64,000 bases of DNA, from positions 88,995 through 152,994 of the forward strand of contig NZ_JAPIVQ010000012.1 of the NCBI RefSeq assembly GCF_026239675.1. The letters are read 5' to 3'. Numbering within the stretch: position 1 is the stretch's first letter; every line of letters starts with the position of its first letter. Positions 56,132-64,000 of the stretch are shown in pieces. Source of the DNA: Pedobacter sp. PLR (GTDB lineage: Bacteria > Bacteroidota > Bacteroidia > Sphingobacteriales > Sphingobacteriaceae). The translations under genes were made by a program, and so were the position numbers. The notes beneath the pieces are model-generated. The model saw nothing but the letters and a program-made list of their open reading frames with translations, was not told the DNA's origin and did no database searches.

Positions 56132-57952
56132 ATGAAATATAAACAATTTATTATAAAAAATTTCAAAGGCATTGAAGATATGACTTTTGATTTAGACAAG
56201 TCGCCTAATGCAAATATCTATACCCTTGTTGGATTAAATGAGAGTGGAAAAACCACTATTTTGGAAGCCATGAATCTTTTTAGCATTGGGAATGTTGGGC
56301 TGAAAGCACTTAAAATTCCAGGTTCCTCTGTTAGTGACTATGATGAGTTAATTCCAATAAGTAAAAGAGACAATTTTAATGGAATAATTAAAATTGATGT
56401 TACTTTAACACTTGAGAATGAAGATACAGCAGAATTAAATAAATACCTGTTTAAAAACACTGAATTTAAAAACATTAAGCCAACTAAGACGTTAAGCTTT
56501 CATAAAGCTTTTCATTATAAAGATTCAAAATATATAAACTCAAAGCTTACATGGAGCGGATTGAGTGTATGTAAAAAAAGTAATTCAAAAAAATATACTG
56601 CCTTAGGCGATAAATATCATCCTGAAACAAACCTATCGTTATCAGGGATATGCTTAAAGTTAATTCCAAATATACTTTACTTCCCAAACTTCCTGTTTGA
56701 CTTTCCCGCTCAAATTGCACTTGAAACTAAAGAAAAATCTACACCTAAGGACTTATTTTACATAAGCTTAGTGCAAGACATACTTAATTCCTTAGATAAT
56801 GATACTAATATTTCAACACATTTAATAAATAGAATTAAGAGTAAAGAGAGAGGGAATAAAAGAAGTTTGGAGAGATTGATACAGCTGATGGAAAAAAAGG
56901 TAACTGAAGTGGTTTTTGAAGCCTGGAATGTAATATTTAAAAGAAAAATACTCGATACAAAAGTTATAATTAATTACGATCTTGATGAAAATGGATTGGT
57001 GTATCTTGAATTTGCTATTGAAGCTAACGATGGTATTTATCAAATTAATGAACGGTCGCTTGGCTTTAAGTGGTTTTTCATTTTCTTACTATTCACCCAG
57101 TTTAGACCATTTAGGAAGGATTCACCCCAAGGAATTATATTTCTTTTTGATGAACCGGCATCAAATCTACATTCATCAGCTCAAAAGCAACTGCTAAAGA
57201 GTTTTGAAAATCTAATAGGTAATGGTAAAATCATTTACACAACTCATAGTCATCACTTAATCAATCCCCATTGGCTAGAAAGCACTTACGTAGTAAAGAA
57301 TGAAGGTTTAAGACTAGAAAAAATGGAGGAATATGATATTAAAAAAACCAATATTATTATTCAACCTTACAAACAATTTGCTTCAACACATCCTCACAAT
57401 ACTGCATACTTCCAGCCTATTCTTGATGTACTTGATTATGTACCCAGCAACCTCGAAAACGTGCCTAATTGTGTGTTTTTGGAAGGTAAAAATGACTATT
57501 ACACTTTATCCTATTTTAAAGATGTGATATTAGAGATAGATTTTGATCTAAACCTATCTCCAAGCACTAGTTCTAGTAACATGGATGTTCTGATCAGTTT
57601 GTATCTGGGATGGGGCAAAAATTTCTTGGTCCTATTAGACTCAGATAAAGAGGGTAAAACACAAGAAGCAAGATACAAAGAGAGTTTTGGCATTTCAGTT
57701 GAAGACCAAATTTTAACACTTGAACACATTCAGGCTAGCTGGAAAAAAGTAGCTATGGAAAAACTTTTTAAACCAGAGGAGCTTTTGTCATTTCAAAAAA
57801 CAATTTACCAAGATACTACCGAATTCAATAAAACTCATTTTAATAGATCGATTCAGGAAAGCCTTGTTAAAAAGCAAAAGTTTGATTTCAGTGAACAAAC
57901 TAAGGAAAATTTCAGCAGGGTATTGTTATTTTTATATAGCAAATTAAAATAA
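56132..57952 (+). CDS. OLD-type ATP-dependent nuclease (AAA ATPase plus TOPRIM)
   Basis: 606 residues, close to phage P2 OLD (about 586). The ABC-type ATPase domain has Walker A GLNESGKTT (34-42), an extended Walker B FLFDEPASNLHSSA with Asp340 and Glu341, and an H-loop YTTHSHHL. The C-terminal TOPRIM domain has its Glu451 in FLEGKNDYY and the metal pair in LLDSDKEGK (Asp503, Asp505). OLD proteins are exonucleases that act in phage exclusion; class 2 members pair with a UvrD-like helicase (Gabija), which is absent, so this is best read as class 1. It is the main cargo gene of the island. Confidence 0.88.
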   Translation: MKYKQFIIKNFKGIEDMTFDLDKSPNANIYTLVGLNESGKTTILEAMNLFSIGNVGLKALKIPGSSVSDYDELIPISKRDNFNGIIKIDVTLTLENEDTAELNKYLFKNTEFKNIKPTKTLSFHKAFHYKDSKYINSKLTWSGLSVCKKSNSKKYTALGDKYHPETNLSLSGICLKLIPNILYFPNFLFDFPAQIALETKEKSTPKDLFYISLVQDILNSLDNDTNISTHLINRIKSKERGNKRSLERLIQLMEKKVTEVVFEAWNVIFKRKILDTKVIINYDLDENGLVYLEFAIEANDGIYQINERSLGFKWFFIFLLFTQFRPFRKDSPQGIIFLFDEPASNLHSSAQKQLLKSFENLIGNGKIIYTTHSHHLINPHWLESTYVVKNEGLRLEKMEEYDIKKTNIIIQPYKQFASTHPHNTAYFQPILDVLDYVPSNLENVPNCVFLEGKNDYYTLSYFKDVILEIDFDLNLSPSTSSSNMDVLISLYLGWGKNFLVLLDSDKEGKTQEARYKESFGISVEDQILTLEHIQASWKKVAMEKLFKPEELLSFQKTIYQDTTEFNKTHFNRSIQESLVKKQKFDFSEQTKENFSRVLLFLYSKLK

Positions 57953-58132
57953 TTTATTATACAGATTACACCTAAAAACAACAATCCATCTTATAATTTA
58001 CTGAATCCCAGTCCTGCAAAATTACCCATTAATGCTAACTCATAACAATAAATTTCCAGAAATCTATGATACTATTTTAAAACATAATTATCTTCATAAG
58101 ATAGCATTTGCAGCTAAAACGTACAAAATAAA

Positions 58133-58151
58133 GGTGAGCGATTCTGTGAGT
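58133..58151. repeat. Right subterminal direct repeat of the island
   Basis: GGTGAGCGATTCTGTGAGT matches the left copy at 53879-53897 in 18 of 19 positions and in the same orientation, 56 nt inside the right tRNA-derived repeat. Confidence 0.7.
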
Positions 58152-58206
58152 ACCAATTCCAAAACCTCCCAGATAAAGAATAAACGTTAATTTTCACACT
58201 AAGTAT

Positions 58207-58224
58207 GAATCCCAGCGGGATCAC
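58207..58224 (+). repeat. Right attachment-site repeat (copy of tRNA-Lys 3' end)
   Basis: GAATCCCAGCGGGATCAC, identical to the end of tRNA-Lys. Here it continues with CA, so the copy reads GATCACCA, an acceptor end with an encoded CCA, unlike the functional gene (GATCACAG). Confidence 0.85.
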
Positions 58225-58235
58225 CAAATAAAAAC

Positions 58236-58272
58236 AAAACCACTGTAAATCAAGAGATTACAGTGGTTTTTT
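58236..58272. terminator. Terminator right of the island
   Basis: A perfect 13-bp stem (AAAACCACTGTAA / TTACAGTGGTTTT) with a 9-nt loop and a T-run starts 12 nt after the right repeat. It may be the original terminator of tRNA-Lys, displaced by the insertion. It also insulates the RADAR operon from the OLD gene. Confidence 0.85.
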
Positions 58273-58422
58273 AGTTTTACTGATAATATTACTGTCAAAA
58301 AAACTTATTCAACCGGAATTCCATAATACCTGCCGTTATTTATCAATAATATTCTTTTTTGTTCGAAATCTACGTTATTTAATACATATTTAACCTATTA
58401 TTTAATTAACAACCCTCAATAC

Positions 58423-60897
58423 ATGTCCAAATTAATAATCGATCTAAACGACGAATATAAAGTGAAAATTGAAAATGGTAGTGAATTTAAAAATTCCATT
58501 TTCAAAGAAGTCTATGATAATGCTGCTAAAATTGTTAATGAAATTATAAAGCAATCTTCAGGCGATTTTAAATATGATGAATATAATAATATTATTGCCT
58601 TCACAGGAGAACGGGGCAAGGGAAAGTCATCATCGATGATATCATTTATGAATTCTCTAGTCGAGATGGACGAGAATAACACAAAGAAACATGAAACATC
58701 CTATAGTAATGAAGTTCTCCCTTTAGTCAACAAAAAAACATTTGGAACAATAGACGTAATAGATCCTTCACTTTTTAGAGGAAAGGAAAGTTTATTTGAG
58801 ATAATCATTGCAAAGATGTTCTCGAAATTCCAAATGGCTATAAAGGATCCAAATTGTAAAATTTCTGATGATGATCGAAGACGAATTCTAACCTATTTCC
58901 AAATCGTATTTGATAATTTGAAGATCATTAAGGGAGATAGAAACGACCTATTTAAACAAGAAACAATAGAAGCGTTAAGTAATTTAGCTACAAGCAGTAA
59001 TCTAAAAAAAGCATTTCAAGATTTAGTAGAGACGTACCTAAAAGAATTCCTTTGTAAGGATTTTCTGGTTATTGCTATTGATGATTTTGATTTAAACATA
59101 ACTGGGGCATATGACATGCTTGAAGATATTCGTCAATTCCTAATCCAGAGAAAAATTATACTACTTATTTCCTGCAGATTAGAGCAATTACGAGATGCTC
59201 TACGTAATCATTATGACCAAGAATTAAAGACCGATACTAGTGACAATTTAAACAAGGCCAATAGGTATTTAGACAAATTAATTCCGTTTAGTAAAAGGTG
59301 TGATCTTCCTGAGTTAAACGATGTCAAAAATAAAACTTTTGAAATAATTGACCGGAATAATGAATCGATCTTTAATAATGAAGAGGAAGATATTCAAACG
59401 GTCATCTTAGACCTTTTATATACGAATCATAAACTTTTCATAAGCAAGTCGAAATATAGATTTAATTCGCTGATGCCTAAAACTCTACGAGAATTACAAG
59501 AATTTTTCAATATAATCGTCGAGCATGATAAGTTAGAGCAATTAAAACGATATCTGCTATCAACAATAAAGAAGGAGAATATTTATCCAGATATTTTTGA
59601 TGAAATAGATAGCAGAAATAATTATAACTTAAATTTATATGTCGTTCTTAAGCTCAAATATTTAATAAAATTAATAGGGCAGCCTCAAATATCTTTCACC
59701 TCGTCGCTATTCATTGATGAAACTATAATTAAAGAAATTTCTGAAGGTACTAACCCAGATAACGTCTCAATTGGAGATGTCCATGCGTTTTTGAGACACT
59801 TTGAAGCTCTAATTCCATTTGACGACGATAAAAACAATAAATTTATTGATTTTATCAAAATATATTATTCGATCAGAAGTCAGGAAAAAGCCACGGCGAG
59901 CAATAACAATTTGTTAGGGGGCATTTACAGTGGCGTGTATAGATTATTCAGAGTTGACGGGGGCAAAAAAAAACGTGATTGGGTAGAGTTTAATTACACA
60001 TTGAAAGATATAAATGATGAATTAAAAACGCCTCAAGAAAAGTTCATTTTAAGTTTATTTATCCATATCACAGGAAAGAATAAGTCTTACAGAAGAGCCT
60101 CTTCTTCTCCCTTCTTTAAACCTGATTTTCAATTTGAAAATGGAATCTTTAGTCCTATTGCCTTTTTGGCTAATTCTACATTTGGTGCTCTTAACCTTAA
60201 CACGTTAAATCAAACTCATAACGATGAAATCGAAATACTCCCCTTGTTGGAGGCTTGGAGTGATGATAATAAGCTAATTCAACAGCTAAATAACGTCATG
60301 TTTTTACATGAGTTTTTTAGACGCATAAACATATATATAGTAGACTATAAATCAAAACTTCCTACGGAATATTTTGATACAATCTCTTTTTATCTGATCA
60401 ACGGAGGTATTGCGGCACTTAACGAAATGATTGAAGATTATGGCTTCTTAGGCAAAGATCTTTTGACGGAGTATATTTCTCATCCATTGATTCAATCGTT
60501 TGCAAAATATAATCATGACAACAACATCTTTGTTTTAGATGAGAGTTTATTTGATTTTGACAATATTGAGTCTTTTATTACTGCCGATTTAATATCTGTA
60601 ATTAATAAATTATATGAAAAGAACAGCGCTGATAGAGTTGATTCGTTAAATAAAAGAAAGGAAATTTTCGAAAAATTGGAAAAATTAAATGGTAGGATTA
60701 GAAGAAGGCCTGATTTCAAAATACAAACGCTTTCCACTATAATAAATGAAATTGATGCTATAGACACTACCTCAAGGTTTATTGATGAGTTGTCGGCCTT
60801 CAAGCCATTGTTAACTTCAAAAGATCCATCAAAGGTAGAGCAAGCAAAAAAAGATTTAAAAGACTACTTACAAAAAACATTAAATGGACAATCTTAG
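58423..60897 (+). CDS. rdrA: RADAR anti-phage system ATPase RdrA
   Basis: 824 residues, cytoplasmic. The P-loop NTPase core of the KAP/STAND-like type has Walker A GERGKGKS (62-69), IDVIDPSLFRGKESLFEII (110-128), Walker B FLVIAIDDFD with Asp220 and Asp221 (214-223), and ILLISCRLEQL as a sensor strand. NRYLDKLIPFSKRCDLPEL follows, a block I associate with RdrA. The C-terminal ~450 residues are helical and unlike other families. In RADAR, RdrA forms a ring and, with RdrB, acts on adenosine or ATP when a phage infects. The gene overlaps rdrB by 14 nt, so the products are made together. The identification rests on motifs, order and partner. Confidence 0.88.
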   Translation: MSKLIIDLNDEYKVKIENGSEFKNSIFKEVYDNAAKIVNEIIKQSSGDFKYDEYNNIIAFTGERGKGKSSSMISFMNSLVEMDENNTKKHETSYSNEVLPLVNKKTFGTIDVIDPSLFRGKESLFEIIIAKMFSKFQMAIKDPNCKISDDDRRRILTYFQIVFDNLKIIKGDRNDLFKQETIEALSNLATSSNLKKAFQDLVETYLKEFLCKDFLVIAIDDFDLNITGAYDMLEDIRQFLIQRKIILLISCRLEQLRDALRNHYDQELKTDTSDNLNKANRYLDKLIPFSKRCDLPELNDVKNKTFEIIDRNNESIFNNEEEDIQTVILDLLYTNHKLFISKSKYRFNSLMPKTLRELQEFFNIIVEHDKLEQLKRYLLSTIKKENIYPDIFDEIDSRNNYNLNLYVVLKLKYLIKLIGQPQISFTSSLFIDETIIKEISEGTNPDNVSIGDVHAFLRHFEALIPFDDDKNNKFIDFIKIYYSIRSQEKATASNNNLLGGIYSGVYRLFRVDGGKKKRDWVEFNYTLKDINDELKTPQEKFILSLFIHITGKNKSYRRASSSPFFKPDFQFENGIFSPIAFLANSTFGALNLNTLNQTHNDEIEILPLLEAWSDDNKLIQQLNNVMFLHEFFRRINIYIVDYKSKLPTEYFDTISFYLINGGIAALNEMIEDYGFLGKDLLTEYISHPLIQSFAKYNHDNNIFVLDESLFDFDNIESFITADLISVINKLYEKNSADRVDSLNKRKEIFEKLEKLNGRIRRRPDFKIQTLSTIINEIDAIDTTSRFIDELSAFKPLLTSKDPSKVEQAKKDLKDYLQKTLNGQS

Positions 60898-63499
60898 GGC
60901 ATCAATAAAGCTCCTTTTTGGAAACTTATGTCCAGATCAGGTTTTAAAAAAGAAACAGGATTACATTACAAATAACACTTTCTTAGAAAATGCATTTGTC
61001 GGATTTCCAAATCACAGTATCGATGAAATTCAAAACGTGTTTTTGAAGTTGGAAAACGATTGGTTCTTTCCTTTAAATAAAAAATCAAACGAGAATTTCT
61101 TCAATATCCTGACCCACTTTAATAATCAAGTTTTAATCGAAGAGAATCTTGAACCTTTTGTTAAATATGAGCACCTACTCAAATGGCGTGATTTATCATA
61201 CAATTTAGGTGAAGATATACTTGTCTGTGCATATTTTGCATACTCAGATAATTTGTCACAGAGAAATAGAGACTTTTTCTCGTGGAGACCTACTACCTTT
61301 TCTAACAATAAGAGGCTTAAAACTATTTTAAAAAAGGGACTTGCCGAAAACCATTTCCACTTAAAAGGCTCTGGTCCTGTGTTTGATTTAAGTTGGTTAA
61401 ATCTGATGAATAATATCAGTAATCATACTAAGGGATTTAATGACTTGATTAAAGAGACTAAATTGGCTACGTCTTATTCGAACTCCTTTGATAGTTCGAA
61501 AAAAGATATACAGGTCTTGGTTTTCAAGGCTGCTTATATCCGATGGAAATTGTTTAATTTTATAAACAATTTTCCAACTAACTTACATATTGATATTGAA
61601 CAGCAATCAAACTTTTCGGATTCTTATGACCTAACATTAAGACTAAGCGATCTTAAAAGGGAGATTAATGTAACAAAACACCTTAATGGACATGTATTCA
61701 AGCATCATAATGATGAAGTAGTTATAGATTATGCAATACCAAAGAATATTCATTGCCAAAATTTCGATCATTCATTTGTTTTTTATGGAGAACGGAAATT
61801 GCTTTATGAATGTTTTAGAAAGATTTACTTCAACGATCAATCATTCAAGCCTTACCAACACTTATTTCATAGCTACCTTTTAATAAAACAGAACTTTCGG
61901 TCGGAATTAATCCAGGTGAATGACAAAGTTGGGTTTGGAAATTTCTCGAAATATCAAAATAGAAAGGAATATTTTCTTCATGATAATAGTGTATATCATA
62001 CGGCGTTTGTTAATCTAGCTGTTAATGATACACTGACTCATAGTGAAATAAAATCGTTTGAAGTTCGGGTGGCACCTAAAGACAACTATTTGTTACTAGA
62101 TAATAGTATAGATACATACAATAGAACTATTGATAAGAAAGCAATTAAATCGTTGAAGAATTTCCAGATCGACAATACTCCCAAAGCGAAAAAACCTCAA
62201 AAACACTTTTATACCATTCATTATATCAAAGAACAAGACAACGTAAAAGCCAATTCGATTGCCAACTACATCGGTTGCCGACATAAAATCCTTCGTGATA
62301 AAATAAAAAAACAGTCAATCGCCATTAGTACACTTAGAGAGAAAAACTACCATACATCTGAACTAATTCGTGGTATAGATTCGGCTTCGAATGAGTTTGA
62401 TGCTCAGCCAGAAGTTTTTGCCCAGGGATTTAGATATTTAAAACATCATAAATTAAGAGGAACGCTGAATCATTTAAAAGATAATCTCACAGAACATAAA
62501 ATATCTGCAACATATCATGTAGGTGAAGACTTTTATGATATAGTCGATGGGCTTAGAGCTATAAATGAATGTATCGTTTTCTTGAACTTATCACAAGGTG
62601 ATAGAATAGGGCATGGCCTTGCGTTAGGCATAGACGTCAAAGAGTATTATAATTTTAAAAAGAATAAACTTGTGTTACCAAAACAGGTTGTATTGGATAA
62701 TATCGTTTGGTTATTAGCTAAAATAAGAAAATTTGGCATTAGTTCTTTTAGAGGTGAGGTTAATAGACTCGAGAAGCTTTATGAAAACCTTTTTCAAGAA
62801 ATTTTTCGATCGAGCTTTGCAAATGAAACTGAATTTAAAAACAAGCACTTTCATCAAACGACATATTATGAATCGTGGAAATTAAGAGGAGATGACCCAA
62901 ATTTGTATTTAGATAAACTCGACGAAGATATATATGAAAAAGTTAATTTGACCTATTGGGAAAGGTGTCGAATAAATGAGGAGTATCCCAAGGAAAAAAA
63001 TATTCGCAACAATATCGATGTGAAATTTTTATATCAACAATATCACTTTAATCCTAAAGTAAGGGACGAAGGAAAAAAAATAAAACAATTCGACATTTCA
63101 AGTGACTACATCTCCCTAGTACAGGAAGTCCAGATAGAGATGTTGCGTGATTTTAAAAATAAAAACATTTCAATTGAATGTAATCCAACATCAAATTACT
63201 TGATTGGAACCTTCAAACGGTATGCTAAGCATCCAATTTCCAGATTTTATAATCTTGGACTTGAGATTAATACACATGCATTAAAAGATTGTCCTCAAAT
63301 ATCAGTTTCAATAAACACTGATGATCAAGGAATATTCTCAACCTCAATTGAAAACGAATATGCACTTATGGCCATTTCTTTAGAAAAAGAGAAAGATGAA
63401 AGTGGTAAATTAAAATACAACCCTACCATGATTTATGACTGGTTAAATAAAATTAGAGAAATGAGTCTAGAGCAAAGCTTTGGAAAGATCCTTGAGTAA
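60884..63499 (+). CDS. rdrB: RADAR adenosine deaminase RdrB
   Basis: 871 residues, about 2.5 times the size of metabolic adenosine deaminase. All active-site motifs of the deaminase fold are present but spread by long insertions: ENHFHLKGS (His157, His159) for the metal, YHVGED (His545 and the general-acid Glu548), RIGHG (His577) and NTDDQGIF (Asp813, Asp814). The N-terminal ~150 residues precede the barrel. In RADAR, RdrB forms a large shell and converts adenosine to inosine in RNA, or ATP to ITP, under the control of RdrA, halting phage and cell growth. No rdrC or rdrD accessory gene follows; insertion-sequence debris does. The ATG lies inside the last codons of rdrA. Confidence 0.92.
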   Translation: MDNLRASIKLLFGNLCPDQVLKKKQDYITNNTFLENAFVGFPNHSIDEIQNVFLKLENDWFFPLNKKSNENFFNILTHFNNQVLIEENLEPFVKYEHLLKWRDLSYNLGEDILVCAYFAYSDNLSQRNRDFFSWRPTTFSNNKRLKTILKKGLAENHFHLKGSGPVFDLSWLNLMNNISNHTKGFNDLIKETKLATSYSNSFDSSKKDIQVLVFKAAYIRWKLFNFINNFPTNLHIDIEQQSNFSDSYDLTLRLSDLKREINVTKHLNGHVFKHHNDEVVIDYAIPKNIHCQNFDHSFVFYGERKLLYECFRKIYFNDQSFKPYQHLFHSYLLIKQNFRSELIQVNDKVGFGNFSKYQNRKEYFLHDNSVYHTAFVNLAVNDTLTHSEIKSFEVRVAPKDNYLLLDNSIDTYNRTIDKKAIKSLKNFQIDNTPKAKKPQKHFYTIHYIKEQDNVKANSIANYIGCRHKILRDKIKKQSIAISTLREKNYHTSELIRGIDSASNEFDAQPEVFAQGFRYLKHHKLRGTLNHLKDNLTEHKISATYHVGEDFYDIVDGLRAINECIVFLNLSQGDRIGHGLALGIDVKEYYNFKKNKLVLPKQVVLDNIVWLLAKIRKFGISSFRGEVNRLEKLYENLFQEIFRSSFANETEFKNKHFHQTTYYESWKLRGDDPNLYLDKLDEDIYEKVNLTYWERCRINEEYPKEKNIRNNIDVKFLYQQYHFNPKVRDEGKKIKQFDISSDYISLVQEVQIEMLRDFKNKNISIECNPTSNYLIGTFKRYAKHPISRFYNLGLEINTHALKDCPQISVSINTDDQGIFSTSIENEYALMAISLEKEKDESGKLKYNPTMIYDWLNKIREMSLEQSFGKILE

Positions 63500-63529
63500 G
63501 TTCTTCAATCGTTTCCGTTTTACCTATAA

Positions 63530-63612
63530 GAGGGTGTAAAATAAACTGTGTCTCTAAGTTAATAATTAACCAGTTGACACAGTTTGTTTCGGTATGTAAA
63601 ATAAACTGTGTC
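63530..63612. repeat. Repeated insertion-sequence ends
   Basis: TGTAAAATAAACTGTGTC occurs twice in the same orientation (63535-63552 and 63595-63612). Between them GACACAGTTTGTTT (63576-63589) is the near-exact inverse. This fits terminal inverted repeats of an IS256-type element, whose transposase C-terminus lies immediately to the right; the left copy would be a solo end or a short derivative. Confidence 0.6.
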
Positions 63613-63649
63613 AGGGCGGTGATTCATTAGAGTTACCGCCTTGTTCATT

Positions 63650-63739
63650 TTAGTTCAAATCTAGCACCATCCGATCAGGAAACGAAATTGCAAGTTTTTG
63701 TGCAGTAACACCCCAATTACTTAATGGTATTGTCCACTT
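63650..63739 (-). pseudogene. IS256-type transposase, C-terminal fragment
   Basis: Read on the minus strand, 29 codons with a stop at 63650 give KWTIPLSNWG and then AQKLAISFPDR, the shape of the C-terminus of IS256/mutator-type transposases (KWT.PI.NW......LAI.F..R). The match ends abruptly at 63739, where a fragment of a different insertion sequence begins. Confidence 0.6.
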
Positions 63740-63955
63740 TTGACTGACGAGACAATCCTTGATGACTTTGGTCTTCAGAACCTTGATAAACCGCAAAGAG
63801 ATCTGTTAATGGAAATTATTGAGGACAGACAAAATAAGAAAGCGACTATTATTGCATCTCAGCTCCCGGTAAGCACATGGTACGAAGTAATTGGTGAAGG
63901 AACAATTACGGATGCAATACTGGATCGACTTGTCCATGGCGCGCGCACCGCATAA
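63740..63955 (+). pseudogene. IS21-family IstB ATPase, C-terminal fragment
   Basis: About 70 codons match the last third of IstB: ETILDDFGLQNLDKPQRDLL contains Walker B (ILDDFG), and TIIASQLPVSTWYEVIGEGT and DAILDRLVHGA are the usual end. The Walker A half is missing and a stop codon lies upstream in frame, so it is a remnant. Its left edge coincides with the IS256-type fragment. Confidence 0.8.
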
Positions 63956-64000
63956 GTTTATCAGGGGAATCCTTAAGAAAAGTAAAAAAACAACCCTATA

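Larger units (their letters stand above)
53746..58224. mobile_element. tRNA-Lys-integrated genomic island without visible integrase
   Basis: A 4.46-kb segment is bounded by the 18-bp tRNA direct repeat. A second, subterminal repeat lies inside both ends (53879-53897 and 58133-58151, 18 of 19 identical). Contents are an XRE regulator, a region of nested inverted repeats, two small unknown genes, and an OLD-type nuclease. No tyrosine recombinase, relaxase or replication protein is recognisable, so it is either a remnant or depends on another element for movement. Base composition is richer in A+T than the sequence to the left. Confidence 0.75.

Noticed and set aside
56132..57952. Gabija GajA or PARIS component
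   Set aside because: No UvrD-like helicase (GajB) lies next to it, and the ATPase and TOPRIM parts are in one chain, unlike the split AriA/AriB of PARIS.
60884..63499. Ordinary adenosine deaminase of purine salvage
   Set aside because: The protein is 871 residues instead of about 350, its motifs are split by long insertions, and it overlaps an RdrA-type ATPase gene. This fits RdrB, not metabolism.
1..64000. CRISPR array or cas genes
   Set aside because: No regularly spaced repeats of 25-45 bp and no Cas-like proteins were seen anywhere.
53746..64000. Prophage
   Set aside because: No capsid, tail, terminase, lysis or integrase gene is visible. The content is defence and regulatory genes with IS debris.

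Overview
The window looks like a chromosomal segment of a Bacteroidetes bacterium, most like Pedobacter or a relative in the Sphingobacteriaceae. The evidence is a SusC/SusD pair under an ECF sigma/FecR switch, several other TonB-dependent receptors, LytS/LytTR-type regulators, a DUF6266 protein, lipoproteins ending in an SC(N/G/V) lipobox, and -7 boxes of the TAnnTTTG type (clearest in front of tRNA-Lys). No database search was possible; family calls rest on motifs and length.

Region 1 (1-13039, minus strand): ECF sigma factor, FecR anti-sigma, SusC with an STN signalling domain, SusD, a small lipoprotein, a secreted metzincin-type metalloprotease and a partial TonB receptor. This is a regulated outer-membrane uptake locus, and the protease suggests peptide rather than glycan substrates. 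A secreted serine hydrolase with TPRs lies at its upstream edge.

Region 2 (13264-32229): mixed housekeeping and accessory genes. These include two GNATs, a Bcr/CflA-type efflux pump, a 7-alpha-hydroxysteroid-dehydrogenase-like SDR, a DUF1080 protein, an S41 peptidase, a cold-shock protein, a GH29 fucosidase, a second ECF sigma factor with its membrane partner, a BCCT transporter with a UspA-like protein, and a pterin carbinolamine dehydratase.

Region 3 (32340-47034): two LytS/LytTR modules. The first is followed by a shattered TonB-receptor pseudogene; the second is divergent from an intact receptor of the same general kind. Between them are glutamate dehydrogenase, a second Usp protein, an FA2H-like fatty acid hydroxylase, a rhodanese-thioredoxin fusion and a DUF3943 protein.

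Region 4 (47084-53008): an AlkD-like protein, a membrane protein, a MocR-type regulator divergent from a putative diiron ferritin-like protein plus biotin synthase, and a DUF6266 protein.

Region 5 (53635-64000): an AT-rich defence region anchored at tRNA-Lys(TTT). The last 17 nt of the tRNA plus the next base recur 4.46 kb downstream (53746-53763 and 58207-58224), and a second, subterminal repeat sits inside both ends. The bounded segment holds an XRE regulator, an elaborate inverted-repeat region, two small unknown genes and an OLD-type ATPase/TOPRIM nuclease, but no recognisable integrase. Directly beyond the right repeat is a two-gene operon whose products match the RADAR anti-phage system: RdrA (P-loop ATPase) and RdrB (adenosine-deaminase fold with all metal and catalytic motifs). 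Abutting fragments of an IS256-type and an IS21-type insertion sequence follow. RADAR is a known system, so the novelty lies in its setting.
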